Shown here: positions 1 to 9,020 of the stretch, one piece after another
Numbering within the stretch: the first letter of the stretch is position 1
Layout: each line of letters begins with the position of its first letter
Assembly (NCBI RefSeq): GCF_037203705.1
Contig: NZ_JBBCAT010000002.1
Coordinates: forward strand, 806,001-870,000
DNA from: Prosthecomicrobium sp. N25
GTDB taxonomy: Bacteria; Pseudomonadota; Alphaproteobacteria; Rhizobiales; Ancalomicrobiaceae
Direction: 5' to 3'
Length of the DNA: 64,000 nt
The notes under the pieces: generated by a model
What the model saw: only the letters and a program-made list of their open reading frames with translations
Told to the model about the DNA's origin: nothing
Database searches by the model: none
Translations under genes and position numbers: made by a program

Positions 1-7
1 GCGTCAT
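1..7 (-). CDS. Start of a downstream gene, probably metW (only the first codons in window)
   Basis: The metX stop codon shares four bases with an ATG on the same strand (ATGA at 7-4), so a translationally coupled gene begins here and leaves the window at once. In many alphaproteobacteria metW directly follows metX and its product forms a complex with MetX. The identity is inferred only from that gene order; just two codons are visible. Confidence 0.35.
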
Positions 8-1194
8 GCGAGCCCCCGGGCGCGCGCCGCGCTGTCGACGAAGCCGCGCAGGATGGCAAAGAGCTCCGGCTCGTCGAGCAGGAAGGCGTCGTGGCCACGG
101 TCGGTGACGATCTCCGCAAAGGAGACGGACGCGCCCGCGGCGTTGAGGGCGTGCACGACGGCCCGGCTCTCCGCCGTCGGGAACAGCCAGTCGGAGGTGA
201 AGGAGACCACGCAGAAGCGCGTCCGCGTGCCCCGGAAGGCCTCCGCGAGCCGGCCGCCGTGGCTCGCCCCGATGTCGAAATAGTCCATCGCGCGGGTCAC
301 GTAGAGGTAGGAATTGGCGTCGAAGCGGTCGACGAAGGAGAGGCCCTGGTGGCGCAGGTAGCTCTCGATCTGGAAGTCCGCGTCGAAGCCGAAGGTCAGC
401 CGCTCGCGGTCCTGCAGACGCCGGCCGAACTTCGAGTGCAGCGACATTTCCGACATGTAGGTGATGTGCGCCGCCATGCGGGCGACCGCGAGGCCCTTGC
501 GGGGGCTGGTGCCCTCCTCCAGGTAGCGGCCGCGGCGCCAGTCGGGGTCGGCCATGATGGCCTGCCGGCCGACCTCGTGGAAGGCGATGTTCTGCGAGGA
601 GTGCCGGGCCCCCGCCGCGATCGGCGCCGCCGCGAAGACGCGCTCCGGGTAGGAGGCCGCCCATTCGAGCACCTGCATGCCGCCCATGGAGCCGCCGATG
701 ACCAGGAAGAGGCTCTCGATCCCGAGGTGGTCGATCAGCGCCGCCTGGGAGCGGACCATGTCGGGGATGGTGACCACCGGCAGGTCGAGGCCGTAGGGCC
801 TGCCCGTCGCCGGGTTGGCCGAGGCCGGGCCCGTCGTGCCCATGCAGCCGCCGAGCACGTTGGCGCAGATCACGAAGAAGCGATCGGTGTCGATCGGCAG
901 GCCGGGGCCGACCATCAGGTCCCACCAGCCGGACTTGCCGGTCACCGGATGGATGTTGTGGACGTGCTGATCCCCGGTCAGGGCGTGGCAGATCAGGACC
1001 GCGTTGGACTTGTCCGCGTTGAGCGTGCCGTAGGTCTGGTAGGCGATCTGCCAGGGCGCGAGGCTGTGGCCGGAATCGAGCTTCAGCGCCCCCTCCGGCC
1101 CGAAGCGGACGACCTGGCTGTCGGGCGCGTCGGTCTGCCGGAGGCGGGTCGCCTCGACGGCATCGTCGATCGCCTGGAGTTCCCCGGTGCCCAT
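4..1194 (-). CDS. metX: Homoserine O-acetyltransferase MetX
   Basis: Cytoplasmic alpha/beta hydrolase-fold enzyme of 396 residues that acylates homoserine in the first committed step of methionine synthesis. The N-terminal half has the family signatures: the strand with ALTGDQH, a long VGPGLPIDT stretch and the nucleophile elbow GGSMGG with Ser169. The GHDAFLLD motif near the C-terminus carries the catalytic His. The reading frame is open upstream to about 1356, but family proteins begin close to the conserved VVRFG segment, so I start at the ATG at 1194, which removes 54 arginine-rich residues. The substrate could be succinyl-CoA rather than acetyl-CoA in some members; sequence alone does not settle this. 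The gene is divergent from the chorismate mutase operon. Confidence 0.93.
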   Translation of the reverse strand: MGTGELQAIDDAVEATRLRQTDAPDSQVVRFGPEGALKLDSGHSLAPWQIAYQTYGTLNADKSNAVLICHALTGDQHVHNIHPVTGKSGWWDLMVGPGLPIDTDRFFVICANVLGGCMGTTGPASANPATGRPYGLDLPVVTIPDMVRSQAALIDHLGIESLFLVIGGSMGGMQVLEWAASYPERVFAAAPIAAGARHSSQNIAFHEVGRQAIMADPDWRRGRYLEEGTSPRKGLAVARMAAHITYMSEMSLHSKFGRRLQDRERLTFGFDADFQIESYLRHQGLSFVDRFDANSYLYVTRAMDYFDIGASHGGRLAEAFRGTRTRFCVVSFTSDWLFPTAESRAVVHALNAAGASVSFAEIVTDRGHDAFLLDEPELFAILRGFVDSAARARGLA

Positions 1195-1250
1195 GGTCCG
1201 CCTGTCCGCTTGGCCGTCCCTGCCCGCGGCACGCCGCCGGGCGGGGCGAT

Positions 1251-1280
1251 CAGGTATTCGCCGCCGTCCTGCCGTGTCAA
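1251..1280 (-). promoter_or_regulatory. Candidate sigma-70-type promoter for metX
   Basis: On the minus strand a perfect TTGACA (1280-1275) is followed after 17 bases by ATACCT (1257-1252), about 58 bases before the metX ATG. The -35 is consensus; the -10 is weak, as is common in alphaproteobacteria. This is a pattern match only. Confidence 0.35.
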
Positions 1281-1288
1281 CGTTTTCT

Positions 1289-1317
1289 TTGATTTCATGG
1301 CCCCGCTTGCCTATGAA
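1289..1317 (+). promoter_or_regulatory. Candidate sigma-70-type promoter for the chorismate mutase-hisC-tyrC operon
   Basis: TTGATT at 1289-1294 is followed after 17 bases by TATGAA at 1312-1317, which would start transcription near 1324. The position argues against the in-frame ATG at 1313 (it would lie inside the -10) and supports the ATG at 1355 as the real start. It sits back to back with the candidate metX promoter. Confidence 0.42.
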
Positions 1318-1354
1318 GGACGCCCGTCGGCCCCAGCTTTCCCGGTCCCGTGCC

Positions 1355-2206
1355 ATGTCCTCCCCGCCTCCGGAAACCCAGGACCTCGCCGAGAGGCTCG
1401 GTCAGCTCCGGGCCGAGATCGACCGCATCGACGAGGAGATGCACCGGCTCCTCGTGGCCCGCAGCGCCATCATCGACGAGCTCATCAAGGCCAAGCGCAC
1501 CAACGTCACGGGCGCGGCCTTCCGGCCCGCGCGCGAGGCCGACATGATGCGGCGGCTGGTCGGCCGACATCGGGGCATCCTGCCGATCGTGCCGCTCGAG
1601 CACATCTGGCGGGAGATCGTCTCGACCTTCACGTTCCTGCAGGCCCACTACGAGGTCCACATGGACGGCGGGCGCGACCCGGTCGCCATGCGCGACCTCG
1701 CGCGCTTCTACTGCGGCTTCACGGTCCCGGCCCACATGTGCCCGGGTCCCGACGAGGTGATCGAGGCCGTGGCGGCCTCCGTGTCCGACCTCGGCATCAT
1801 CCGGCTGTCGCAGCCGAGCTGGGTCGGCCCCTGGTGGACGCGGCTCGGCGGCAAGGGCCCGCGGATCATCACCCGGCTCCCCTACATCGACATGCCGGGG
1901 CGGGTCGCCGGCCTGCCCGCGCTCCTGATCTCCAATCCGATCAGCGAGCCGGTCGCCCCCGAGGTCGACATCCTCGCCTTCCCGGGCGTGGGCGACCGCG
2001 ACCCGGCCGCGAGCCTCGGTGAGGCCGGCGTCGAGCTCCTGGCGCGCCACGACGACGGCCCGCGTGCCGAGTTCCTCGTCGCCGCTCCGTCCCCGCTCGA
2101 CCGCGCGATCATCCGGGAGGCCTTCGCGAAGGCCGGCGTGGAGGTGCGCGAGCCGACCGTCGTCGGCGGCTACCCGGCCCCGATCCGCCTTGCCACCCCC
2201 GCCTGA
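1355..2206 (+). CDS. Chorismate mutase (AroQ type) with a C-terminal extension
   Basis: 283 residues. Residues about 10-95 form an all-helical AroQ chorismate mutase domain ([19 protein letters not shown], later AKR and the IWREIVSTF helix), which converts chorismate to prephenate for Phe/Tyr synthesis. The remaining 190 residues are not part of the minimal AroQ fold. They contain blocks such as FPGVGDRD that suggest a divergent ligand-binding or dehydratase-like domain, but I do not see a clear prephenate dehydratase active-site motif. The gene heads an operon with hisC (37 bp gap) and prephenate dehydrogenase. The start at 1355 is preferred because the earlier ATG at 1313 overlaps a promoter-like -10. 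Confidence 0.85.
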   Translation: MSSPPPETQDLAERLGQLRAEIDRIDEEMHRLLVARSAIIDELIKAKRTNVTGAAFRPAREADMMRRLVGRHRGILPIVPLEHIWREIVSTFTFLQAHYEVHMDGGRDPVAMRDLARFYCGFTVPAHMCPGPDEVIEAVAASVSDLGIIRLSQPSWVGPWWTRLGGKGPRIITRLPYIDMPGRVAGLPALLISNPISEPVAPEVDILAFPGVGDRDPAASLGEAGVELLARHDDGPRAEFLVAAPSPLDRAIIREAFAKAGVEVREPTVVGGYPAPIRLATPA

Positions 2207-2243
2207 CCGGGACCCCGTCCGAGATCCGAAGCGAGACCCGCCC

Positions 2244-3344
2244 ATGACGACTGTTGCCGACCGTCCGATCCCGCGCCCCGGCGTCCTCGACATCGCCCCC
2301 TATGTTCCGGGCAAGTCCAAGGCGAGCGGCGGCGCCAAGCTCTACAAGCTCTCCTCCAACGAGAGTCCGTTCGGGGCGAGCCCGAAGGCGATCGAGGCCT
2401 ACCGGGCCTGTGCGGGCGGCCTCGAGTTCTATCCGGACGGCGCCGCGACCGCGCTGCGCGAGGCGATCGCCCGCCAGTACGGCCTGGCCGCCGACCGCAT
2501 CCTGTGCAGCGCCGGGTCCGACGAGGCCCTGAACCTGATCGCCCATGCCTATGTGGGCCCGGGCGACGAGGCGATCTATTCGGAGCACGGTTTCCTGGTC
2601 TACCCGATCGCCGTGACGGCGGCCGGGGGCAAGCCGATCGCCGTCAAGGAGAAGACCCTGACGGCCGACGTCGACGCCATGCTGGCGGCCGTCACCGAGC
2701 GCACCCGGGTCGTGTTCCTGGCCAACCCGAACAATCCGACCGGCACCTACCTGCCCTTCGACGAGGTCAAGCGGCTGCATCGGGGCCTGCCGGCGCGGGT
2801 GCTCCTGGTGCTCGACGCCGCCTATGCGGAATACGTGCGTCGGAACGACTACGAGAGCGGCATCGAGCTCGTCTCGAGCTCGGAAAACGTCGTCATGTGC
2901 CGGACCTTCTCGAAGATCTACGGGCTGGCGGGGCTCCGGCTCGGCTGGACCTACGGGCCGGCCGCGGTGATCGACGCCCTGAACCGCATCCGCGGGCCCT
3001 TCAACGTCTCGGTCCCGGCGATCGCGGCCGGCGTCGCGGCCATCGAGGACCGGGACTTCGTGGCCCGCGCGGCCGAGCACAACGAGGCGGCGCTGCCGGC
3101 GCTCGCCGAGCGGCTCGCCGGGCTCGGCCTCACGGTCACGCCCTCGGTCGGCAACTTCATCCTGGTCCACTTCCCCGAGCAGGCGGGCCGGCGGGCGCCG
3201 GACGCGGACGCCTTCCTGCAGTCGCGCGGCGTCGTTGTCAGGCGGATGGACGCCTACGGGCTGCCGAACGCCCTGCGCATCACGATCGGCGACGCGGAGG
3301 CGAACGAGATGGTCGCCTCGACCCTTGCGGAGTTCATGAAGTGA
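2244..3344 (+). CDS. hisC: Histidinol-phosphate / aromatic amino-acid aminotransferase HisC
   Basis: 366-residue fold-type I PLP aminotransferase. Visible marks are [14 protein letters not shown] near residue 55, the [14 protein letters not shown] cofactor-binding stretch, NPNNPTGT, and [13 protein letters not shown] with the PLP-binding Lys224. HisC-family enzymes act on imidazole acetol phosphate in histidine synthesis and often also on prephenate or phenylpyruvate. Its place between chorismate mutase and prephenate dehydrogenase suggests that the aromatic aminotransferase role is at least part of its job here. Its stop codon overlaps the GTG start of the next gene (GTGA), indicating translational coupling. 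Confidence 0.92.
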   Translation: MTTVADRPIPRPGVLDIAPYVPGKSKASGGAKLYKLSSNESPFGASPKAIEAYRACAGGLEFYPDGAATALREAIARQYGLAADRILCSAGSDEALNLIAHAYVGPGDEAIYSEHGFLVYPIAVTAAGGKPIAVKEKTLTADVDAMLAAVTERTRVVFLANPNNPTGTYLPFDEVKRLHRGLPARVLLVLDAAYAEYVRRNDYESGIELVSSSENVVMCRTFSKIYGLAGLRLGWTYGPAAVIDALNRIRGPFNVSVPAIAAGVAAIEDRDFVARAAEHNEAALPALAERLAGLGLTVTPSVGNFILVHFPEQAGRRAPDADAFLQSRGVVVRRMDAYGLPNALRITIGDAEANEMVASTLAEFMK

Positions 3345-4276
3345 CCTCGTCCACCCCGGTCTTCCGCCGCCTGGCCCTCATCGGCATCGGTCTCATCGGC
3401 GGATCCATCGCCCGCGTGGCGCGCCGCGACGGGATCGCCGGCGAGATCGTGATCTCGACCCGCCGCCGCGAGACGCTGGACCGGGCCGCCGAGCTCGGGC
3501 TCGGCGACGCCTACACGGCCGACATGGCGGAGGCGGTGAGCGGGGCGGACTGCGTGATCGTCTCGGTGCCGGTCGGCGCCTCGGGCGCGGTCGCGGCCGC
3601 CATCGCGGGAAGCCTGAAGCCGGGGGCCATCGTGTCCGACGTCGGCTCGGTGAAGTCCGACGTGGTCCGGCAGATGCAGCCGCACCTGCCCGCCCACGTG
3701 CATTTCGTGCCGGCACACCCGGTCGCCGGCACGGAGCATTCGGGGCCGGACGCCGGCTTCCCCGAACTCTTCCGCAATCGCTGGTGCATCCTGACGCCGC
3801 CGCCCGGCACCGACCCGGCGGCGGTGGACACGCTCGCACGGTTCTGGCGCGCCTGCGGGTCGAAGGTCGAGTTCATGACCCCGGAGCACCATGACATGGT
3901 GCTGGCGATCACGAGCCACATCCCGCACCTGATCGCCTACAACATCGTCGGCACGGCCGCGCACCTGGAGCAGGTGACCGCCTCGGAGGTGATCAAGTTC
4001 TCGGCCGGCGGCTTCCGCGACTTCACCCGTATCGCCGCGTCGGACCCGACCATGTGGCGGGACGTGTTCCTGCACAACAAGGAGGCGGTGCTGGAGATGC
4101 TCGGCCGCTTCATCGAGGACCTCTTCGCGCTGCAGCGGTCGATCCGCTTCGGGGACGGGGACGCCCTCTTCGAGCTCTTCACCAAGACCCGGGCCATCCG
4201 CCGGGGCATCATCGACGTCGGCCAGGACACGGCGGCCCCGGACTTCGGCCGCCAGACGGCCGAGAAGCAGGGCTAG
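3341..4276 (+). CDS. tyrC: Prephenate/arogenate dehydrogenase
   Basis: 311 residues starting with GTG at 3341, whose first bases overlap the hisC stop. The N-terminal Rossmann fold has GIGLIGGS (GxGxxG at residues 15-20) for NAD(P). [13 protein letters not shown] and [10 protein letters not shown] are typical substrate-pocket segments of TyrA-type dehydrogenases. It oxidatively decarboxylates prephenate or arogenate in tyrosine synthesis. No ACT domain is visible, and the length fits the short monofunctional (TyrC-like) class. It is the last gene of the aromatic operon, followed by a strong hairpin shared with the convergent ccr gene. Confidence 0.9.
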   Translation: MTSSTPVFRRLALIGIGLIGGSIARVARRDGIAGEIVISTRRRETLDRAAELGLGDAYTADMAEAVSGADCVIVSVPVGASGAVAAAIAGSLKPGAIVSDVGSVKSDVVRQMQPHLPAHVHFVPAHPVAGTEHSGPDAGFPELFRNRWCILTPPPGTDPAAVDTLARFWRACGSKVEFMTPEHHDMVLAITSHIPHLIAYNIVGTAAHLEQVTASEVIKFSAGGFRDFTRIAASDPTMWRDVFLHNKEAVLEMLGRFIEDLFALQRSIRFGDGDALFELFTKTRAIRRGIIDVGQDTAAPDFGRQTAEKQG

Positions 4277-4302
4277 GCGGATCATCGTCCCGGCGAACGG
4301 CA

Positions 4303-4329
4303 AAGCCCGCCGGGGGCTCCGGCGGGCTT
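4303..4329. terminator. Bidirectional hairpin terminator between tyrC and ccr
   Basis: Perfect 11-bp inverted repeat AAGCCCGCCGG / CCGGCGGGCTT (4303-4313 and 4319-4329) with a 5-base loop, located between two convergent genes. The A/T ends of the stem give short T tracts on both strands. Confidence 0.75.
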
Positions 4330-4361
4330 CGTGTCGTCGAGCGCCCTCCGGCGCGGGCCGG

Positions 4362-5651
4362 TCAGCGGCGGCCGGCCTCGATGACGTCCTCGAGAGTGCG
4401 CAGGCCGGACTTGGGGGCCATCACCAGGACCGCCATGTTGCCGGGGGCGTGCTGGTTCTTCCACATCTTGGTGTGCGCGGCCGGGATCTTGTCCCAGGGG
4501 AAGACCTCGGACATGCAGGGGTCGACCCGGCGGTCGAGGACGAAGCGGTTGGCGGCGGCGGCCTGCTTCAGGTGGGCGAAGTGCGAGCCCTGGATGCGCT
4601 TCTGGTGCATCCAGACGTAGCGGGCGTCGAAGGTGATGTTGAAGCCGGTCGTGCCGGCGCAGAAGACCACCATGCCGCCGCGCTTGACCACGAAACAGGA
4701 GACCGGGAAGGTCGACTCGCCCGGGTGCTCGAACACCATGTCGACATTGACGCCCTTGCCGGTGATGTCCCAGATCGCCTTGCCGAACTTGCGGGCCTCC
4801 TTGAACCAGTTGTCGTATTCCGGCGTGCCGACCTTCGGGAGCTGGCCCCAGCAGTCGAAGTCCTTCCGGTTGATGACGCCCTTGGCGCCGAGGCTCATGA
4901 CGTAGTCGCGCTTGGTCTCGTCCGAGATGATGCCGATCGCGTTGGCGCCGGCCGCCGCGCAGAGCTGGATGCCGAAGACGCCGAGGCCGCCGGAGGCGCC
5001 CCAGACGAGCACGTTCATGCCGGGCTTCAGCTCGTGCGGCTCGTGGCCGAATAGCATGCGGTAGGCGGTCGCGAGGGTGAGGGTGTAGGAGGCGGCCTCC
5101 TCCCAGCTCAGGTGCTTCGGCCGCGGCAGGAGCTGGCGGGCCTGCACCCGGCAGAACTGGGCGAAGGACCCGTCGGGCGTCTCGTAGCCCCAGATGCGCT
5201 GGCTGGTGGAGAGCATCGGGTCGCCGCCATTGCACTCCTCGTCGTCCCCGTCGTCCTGGTTGCAGTGGATGACGACCTCGTCGCCCACCTTCCAGGTCTT
5301 CACCTTCGAGCCGACCGCCCAGACGATGCCGGACGCGTCCGATCCGGCGATGTGGTAGGGCTGCCGGTGGCCGTCGAAGGGCGAAATCGGCTTCCCGAGC
5401 GCGGCCCAGATGCCGTTGTAGTTGACGCCCGCCGCCATCACGAGGACGAGCACCTCGTGGCTGTCGATCTCCCAGGTGGGGACGACCTCGAGCTGCATCG
5501 CGTCCTCGGGCGGACCGTGGCGCTCGCGCCGGATCGCCCAGGCGTACATCTTGGCGGGCACGTGCCCGAGCGGCGGGATCTCGCCGATCTCGTAGAGGTC
5601 CTTCAGTTCCGGACCGGTCGCGGTCGTCGTCTCGAGCGCCTTCGCGGACAT
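4362..5651 (-). CDS. ccr: Crotonyl-CoA carboxylase/reductase
   Basis: 429-residue medium-chain dehydrogenase/reductase that reductively carboxylates crotonyl-CoA with NADPH to ethylmalonyl-CoA, the key step of the ethylmalonyl-CoA pathway for acetyl-CoA assimilation without isocitrate lyase. Visible are GVNYNGIWAALG near residue 75, the IHCNQDDGDDEECNGGDPM stretch typical of Ccr rather than other quinone-oxidoreductase relatives, the NADPH-binding VLVWGASGGLGVFGIQ and the C-terminal KMWKNQHAPGNMAVLV. A good ribosome-binding site (AAGGGAG) precedes the ATG at 5651. The next enzyme but one in the pathway, ecm, lies 0.8 kb away, divergently transcribed. Confidence 0.95.
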   Translation of the reverse strand: MSAKALETTTATGPELKDLYEIGEIPPLGHVPAKMYAWAIRRERHGPPEDAMQLEVVPTWEIDSHEVLVLVMAAGVNYNGIWAALGKPISPFDGHRQPYHIAGSDASGIVWAVGSKVKTWKVGDEVVIHCNQDDGDDEECNGGDPMLSTSQRIWGYETPDGSFAQFCRVQARQLLPRPKHLSWEEAASYTLTLATAYRMLFGHEPHELKPGMNVLVWGASGGLGVFGIQLCAAAGANAIGIISDETKRDYVMSLGAKGVINRKDFDCWGQLPKVGTPEYDNWFKEARKFGKAIWDITGKGVNVDMVFEHPGESTFPVSCFVVKRGGMVVFCAGTTGFNITFDARYVWMHQKRIQGSHFAHLKQAAAANRFVLDRRVDPCMSEVFPWDKIPAAHTKMWKNQHAPGNMAVLVMAPKSGLRTLEDVIEAGRR

Positions 5652-6035
5652 CGTGGTCTCCCTTCACCCGGTGCCGCGGCCCTGCGGGGCCGGGGGACTT
5701 CCACCGTTCTCGTTGCGTTGCAGCACGCCGCGGGCGTCCTCCCGTCCCGCGCAACCCGGATCGCATCGCGCCGCAGTATCGTACGGACGTCAACGATGGG
5801 CCATTGGACCATCGTCCGTGTGCCGTCCGGGCCGATGCCGCGGGCCCGGAACTATGGTGCGGAACCCATTTCGCGCAAACGGGGCGGCTCTGCGACTTTC
5901 GGTCCCTCCTGCCGCGGCGGCGCCGCTCGCTGGTGCGCCGCACAAGAGACGCGGCCTCCGGAATCAACCGGCAATTAACGGTCCCGTCCTATTCTGGACG
6001 CTCCCGACCATCCGGTTCACGCAAGGGGGGCCTCG
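5652..6035. other. 384-bp divergent intergenic region between ccr and a small membrane protein gene
   Basis: No convincing gene. It holds the near-perfect palindrome at 5793-5815 and must carry the ccr promoter (minus) and the promoter for the gene at 6036 (plus). An AAGGGGGG ribosome-binding site is at its right end. Confidence 0.6.
5793..5815. promoter_or_regulatory. 23-bp palindrome, candidate operator for a TetR-type (CcrR-like) regulator of ccr
   Basis: ACGATGG-G-CCA-T-TGG-A-CCATCGT: the arms match at all positions except the single bases separating the blocks. It lies about 140 bp upstream of the ccr start. In Methylorubrum extorquens the TetR-family activator CcrR is known to bind a palindrome upstream of the ccr promoter, so this is a natural candidate. 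No regulator gene is adjacent, and the assignment is inference. Confidence 0.55.
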
Positions 6036-6338
6036 ATGCTGGCCCATCTCGACGTCGGTTCGTGGTTCATCGTCTCGTCGCTCGTGATCCTCCTCGCCTT
6101 CTGGATCGGGGTCATCGCGGACGCGCTCCTGCGCGACCTGGCGCTCGGGCTGATCCTCAACACCCTGCTGATCACCGGGGGCGGCTTCGCCGGGCTCTTC
6201 GCCCTCGACTGGCTGTTCATGCATTACTACGTGCACATCCGCTTCGCCTCGGCCTACACGTGGTCGGCGGCCGGGATCCTCGGCGGCACGCTGGCGCTGA
6301 TGTTCGTCTGCTCGCTTAAGCGCCTGGTCCGGCAGTGA
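6036..6338 (+). CDS. Small three-helix membrane protein of unknown function
   Basis: 100 residues, almost entirely hydrophobic. Three membrane segments are visible at about residues 9-30, 36-60 and 74-94, ending in the basic KRLVRQ. An AAGGGGGG ribosome-binding site sits just before the ATG. I do not recognise the family. It lies between ccr and ecm and is co-directional with ecm (110 bp gap), so it could be co-transcribed with ecm, but nothing in the protein suggests a role in the pathway. Confidence 0.7.
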   Translation: MLAHLDVGSWFIVSSLVILLAFWIGVIADALLRDLALGLILNTLLITGGGFAGLFALDWLFMHYYVHIRFASAYTWSAAGILGGTLALMFVCSLKRLVRQ

Positions 6339-6448
6339 CGCGGGCCGGCGGCACGGTGCCGCGGCGGCGTCGGACCATTTGCCGTAATGACAGCGCGCGC
6401 GGCGCGGTTTAAGCCCGGTCCACCGATCATCGAGCGGGGACGGACGAC

Positions 6449-8428
6449 ATGCCGCTGAAGGAACGCGACAAGCCCTGGATCTTCCGCACCTATGCCGGCC
6501 ATTCGACGGCGGCGGAGTCCAACAAGCTCTACCGCACGAACCTCGCCAAGGGGCAGACCGGCCTTTCGGTCGCCTTCGACCTGCCGACCCAGACGGGCTA
6601 CGACCCGGACCATCCGCTGTCGCGCGGGGAGGTCGGCAAGGTGGGCGTGCCGGTCGCGCATCTCGGCGACATGCGCAAGCTCTTTGACGGCATCCCGCTC
6701 GAGAAGATGAACACGTCCATGACCATCAACGCGACGGCCCCCTGGCTGCTGGCGCTCTACGCGGCCGTCGCGGACGAGCAGGGGGCGGAGCGCAAGGCGC
6801 TCCAGGGGACGACCCAGAACGACCTCATCAAGGAATATCTCTCGCGCGGCACCTACGTGTTCCCGCCGGCGCCGTCGATGCGGCTGACCACGGACGTCAT
6901 CGCCTGGACGTACCGGGAGATGCCGAAGTGGAACCCGATGAACGTGTGCTCCTACCACCTGCAGGAGGCCGGGGCGACGCCGGTGCAGGAACTCGCCTTC
7001 GCGCTCGCCACCGCGATCGCGGTCCTGGACAGCATGAAGGCCTCGGGCGCGATCCCGCCGGATGAGTTCCCGGAGGCGGTCAGCCGCATCTCCTTCTTCG
7101 TCAACGCGGGCCTGCGCTTCGTCACCGAACTTTGCAAGATGCGCGCCTTCACGCGGCTGTGGGACGAGATCTGCGAGACCCGCTACGGGGTCGCTGACCC
7201 CAAGCTCCGGCGCTTCCGCTACGGGGTGCAGGTCAATTCGCTGGGGCTCACGGAGCCGCAGCCGGAGAACAACGTCTACCGCATCCTGATCGAGATGCTG
7301 GCCGTGACGCTGTCGCGCGACGCCCGGGCGCGCGCCGTGCAACTGCCGGCCTGGAACGAGGCGCTCGGCCTGCCCCGTCCCTGGGACCAGCAATGGTCGC
7401 TGCGCATGCAGCAGATCCTCGCCTACGAGACGGACCTCCTGGAATACGCCGACATCTTCAACGGCTCGACGGAGATCGAGGCCAAGGTCGCGGCGCTCTG
7501 CGCGGAGGCGCGGGAGGAACTCGCCCGCATCGAGGCCATGGGCGGGGCCGTGGCGGCGGTCGAGTCGAGCTACATGAAGCAGAAGCTCGTCGAATCCAAC
7601 ACAAAGCGGCTCGAGGCGATCGAGGCCGGGGATGCCGTCGTGGTCGGGGTCAACCGCTTCAAGGAGACGGAGCCTTCGCCGCTGACCGGTGGCGACGGGG
7701 CGATCCTGACCGTGCCGGAACATGTGGAGGCTGAGGCCGTCGAGGGGCTGAAGGCCTGGCGGGCGGCGCGCGACGAGGCCGCCGCCCTGGCGGCGCTCGC
7801 AGCGCTCAGGAGCGCGGCCGCGGAGGGGCGCAACGTCATGGAGCCGTCGATCGCCTGCGCCAAGGCGGGCGTGACCACGGGCGAGTGGGGCGCCACGCTC
7901 AGGGAGGTGTTCGGCGAGTACCGCGCGCCGACCGGCGTCGGGCGGGCGGCGCGGGACGCCGGCGGGGATCTCGCGCCGGTCCGCGAAGCGGTCACGGCGG
8001 TGTCGGCCCGGCTCGGGCGGCGCCTCAAGTTCCTGGTCGGCAAGCCGGGGCTCGACGGCCATTCCAACGGCGCCGAGCAGATTGCGGTCCGGGCGCGCGA
8101 CTGCGGCATGGAGGTCGTCTACGAGGGCATCCGGCTGACGCCCGCCCAGATCGCCAACGCGGCGCTGGAGGAGGGCGTCCACGTGGTCGGGCTGTCGATC
8201 CTGTCCGGCTCGCACCTGGCGCTCGTGCGCGACGTGATGGAGCGGATGCGGGCGAGCGGCCTGGAGGATGTTCCGGTGGTGGTCGGCGGGATCATTCCGC
8301 CCGAGGACGAGCGCGCCCTCAAGGCGATGGGGGTGGCGGCGGTCTACACGCCCAAGAACTTCCAGCTCACCGACATCATGGCGGATGTCGTGCGGATCGT
8401 GGACGCCGGGACCAGCCGGGCAGCCTGA
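6449..8428 (+). CDS. ecm: Ethylmalonyl-CoA mutase (MeaA/Ecm)
   Basis: 659-residue adenosylcobalamin-dependent mutase that converts (2R)-ethylmalonyl-CoA to methylsuccinyl-CoA. The N-terminal TIM-barrel substrate domain shows RTYAGHSTAAESN, FDLPTQTGYDPDH and NVCSYHLQEAGATPVQE. The C-terminal B12-binding domain has the base-off motif DGHSNG (Asp536, His538, Gly541), then GLSILSGSH and VVVGGIIP. The segment spacing and the short combined chain match MeaA-type ethylmalonyl-CoA mutases rather than two-subunit methylmalonyl-CoA mutase. Its closeness to ccr supports the assignment. It would draw acetyl-CoA carbon toward methylsuccinyl-CoA and then glyoxylate. Confidence 0.93.
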   Translation: MPLKERDKPWIFRTYAGHSTAAESNKLYRTNLAKGQTGLSVAFDLPTQTGYDPDHPLSRGEVGKVGVPVAHLGDMRKLFDGIPLEKMNTSMTINATAPWLLALYAAVADEQGAERKALQGTTQNDLIKEYLSRGTYVFPPAPSMRLTTDVIAWTYREMPKWNPMNVCSYHLQEAGATPVQELAFALATAIAVLDSMKASGAIPPDEFPEAVSRISFFVNAGLRFVTELCKMRAFTRLWDEICETRYGVADPKLRRFRYGVQVNSLGLTEPQPENNVYRILIEMLAVTLSRDARARAVQLPAWNEALGLPRPWDQQWSLRMQQILAYETDLLEYADIFNGSTEIEAKVAALCAEAREELARIEAMGGAVAAVESSYMKQKLVESNTKRLEAIEAGDAVVVGVNRFKETEPSPLTGGDGAILTVPEHVEAEAVEGLKAWRAARDEAAALAALAALRSAAAEGRNVMEPSIACAKAGVTTGEWGATLREVFGEYRAPTGVGRAARDAGGDLAPVREAVTAVSARLGRRLKFLVGKPGLDGHSNGAEQIAVRARDCGMEVVYEGIRLTPAQIANAALEEGVHVVGLSILSGSHLALVRDVMERMRASGLEDVPVVVGGIIPPEDERALKAMGVAAVYTPKNFQLTDIMADVVRIVDAGTSRAA

Positions 8429-8552
8429 CGACGGCGCGCCGGCGTACCGACCGGTCCCGGGAAGGGAACCTGCGCGCGGCGGCATGGTTTTGCCTGATCC
8501 CGATGCCTTATCGTGCAGGGGGGTGGTGATTCGGACGGCGAGGCTACCGACG

Positions 8553-9020
8553 ATGGCGATCCGCGAGGATCGGAAGGGCAAGACGGCGGGTGGCCCTCGC
8601 CTCCAGTACGCGGCGCTGCCGTTCCGCCGGGAGTCCGGTCTCGAAGTGATGCTCGTGTCCTCGCGCGAAACCCGGCGCTGGGTCATCCCGAAGGGCTGGC
8701 CCATGAAGGGCCTGAAGCCCCACGCCGCGGCGGCGCGCGAAGCCCTCGAAGAGGCAGGTCTCGAGGGAAAGGTCGGCAAGCAGGCGATCGGGTCCTACAC
8801 CTACGGGAAGCGGATGCCGGACGGCTCCGTGGTCTCCTGCCGGGTCGAGGTCTATCCGCTCGAGGTCGCCAAGCAGCGGAAGGCCTGGCCCGAGAAGGGC
8901 GAGCGCACCACGCGCTGGTTTTCGGCCGAGGAGGCGGCGGGGGCCGTCGAAGAGAGCGAACTCGGCGAACTCATCCGGGACTTCGTCACGGAACGAGCGG
9001 CGGTCGGCGAGAAGGCCTGA
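8553..9020 (+). CDS. NUDIX hydrolase (diphosphoinositol-polyphosphate-phosphohydrolase-like)
   Basis: 155 residues. The NUDIX region reads PKGWPMKG...AAAREALEEAGLEG: the REALEE metal-binding core is intact, but the Glu expected in the first half of the box (GX5E) is replaced. The PKGW start and C-terminal acidic helix resemble small bacterial proteins related to diadenosine or inositol polyphosphate hydrolases. The substrate cannot be read from sequence. The ATG at 8553 is preferred, with GTG codons 30 bases upstream as alternatives. It stands alone, 124 bp after ecm. Confidence 0.8.
   Translation: MAIREDRKGKTAGGPRLQYAALPFRRESGLEVMLVSSRETRRWVIPKGWPMKGLKPHAAAAREALEEAGLEGKVGKQAIGSYTYGKRMPDGSVVSCRVEVYPLEVAKQRKAWPEKGERTTRWFSAEEAAGAVEESELGELIRDFVTERAAVGEKA

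Noticed and set aside
1195-1354. SAM riboswitch ahead of metX
   Set aside because: Alphaproteobacterial metX genes can have a SAM-II element, so I looked for its pseudoknot pattern in the 160-bp leader. I did not find it by eye; only promoter-like boxes were seen. A covariance-model search would settle it.
91-2022. Open frame of about 640 codons spanning metX antisense and the chorismate mutase region
   Set aside because: It crosses two divergent real genes and the promoter region between them; the product is low-complexity and Arg-rich.
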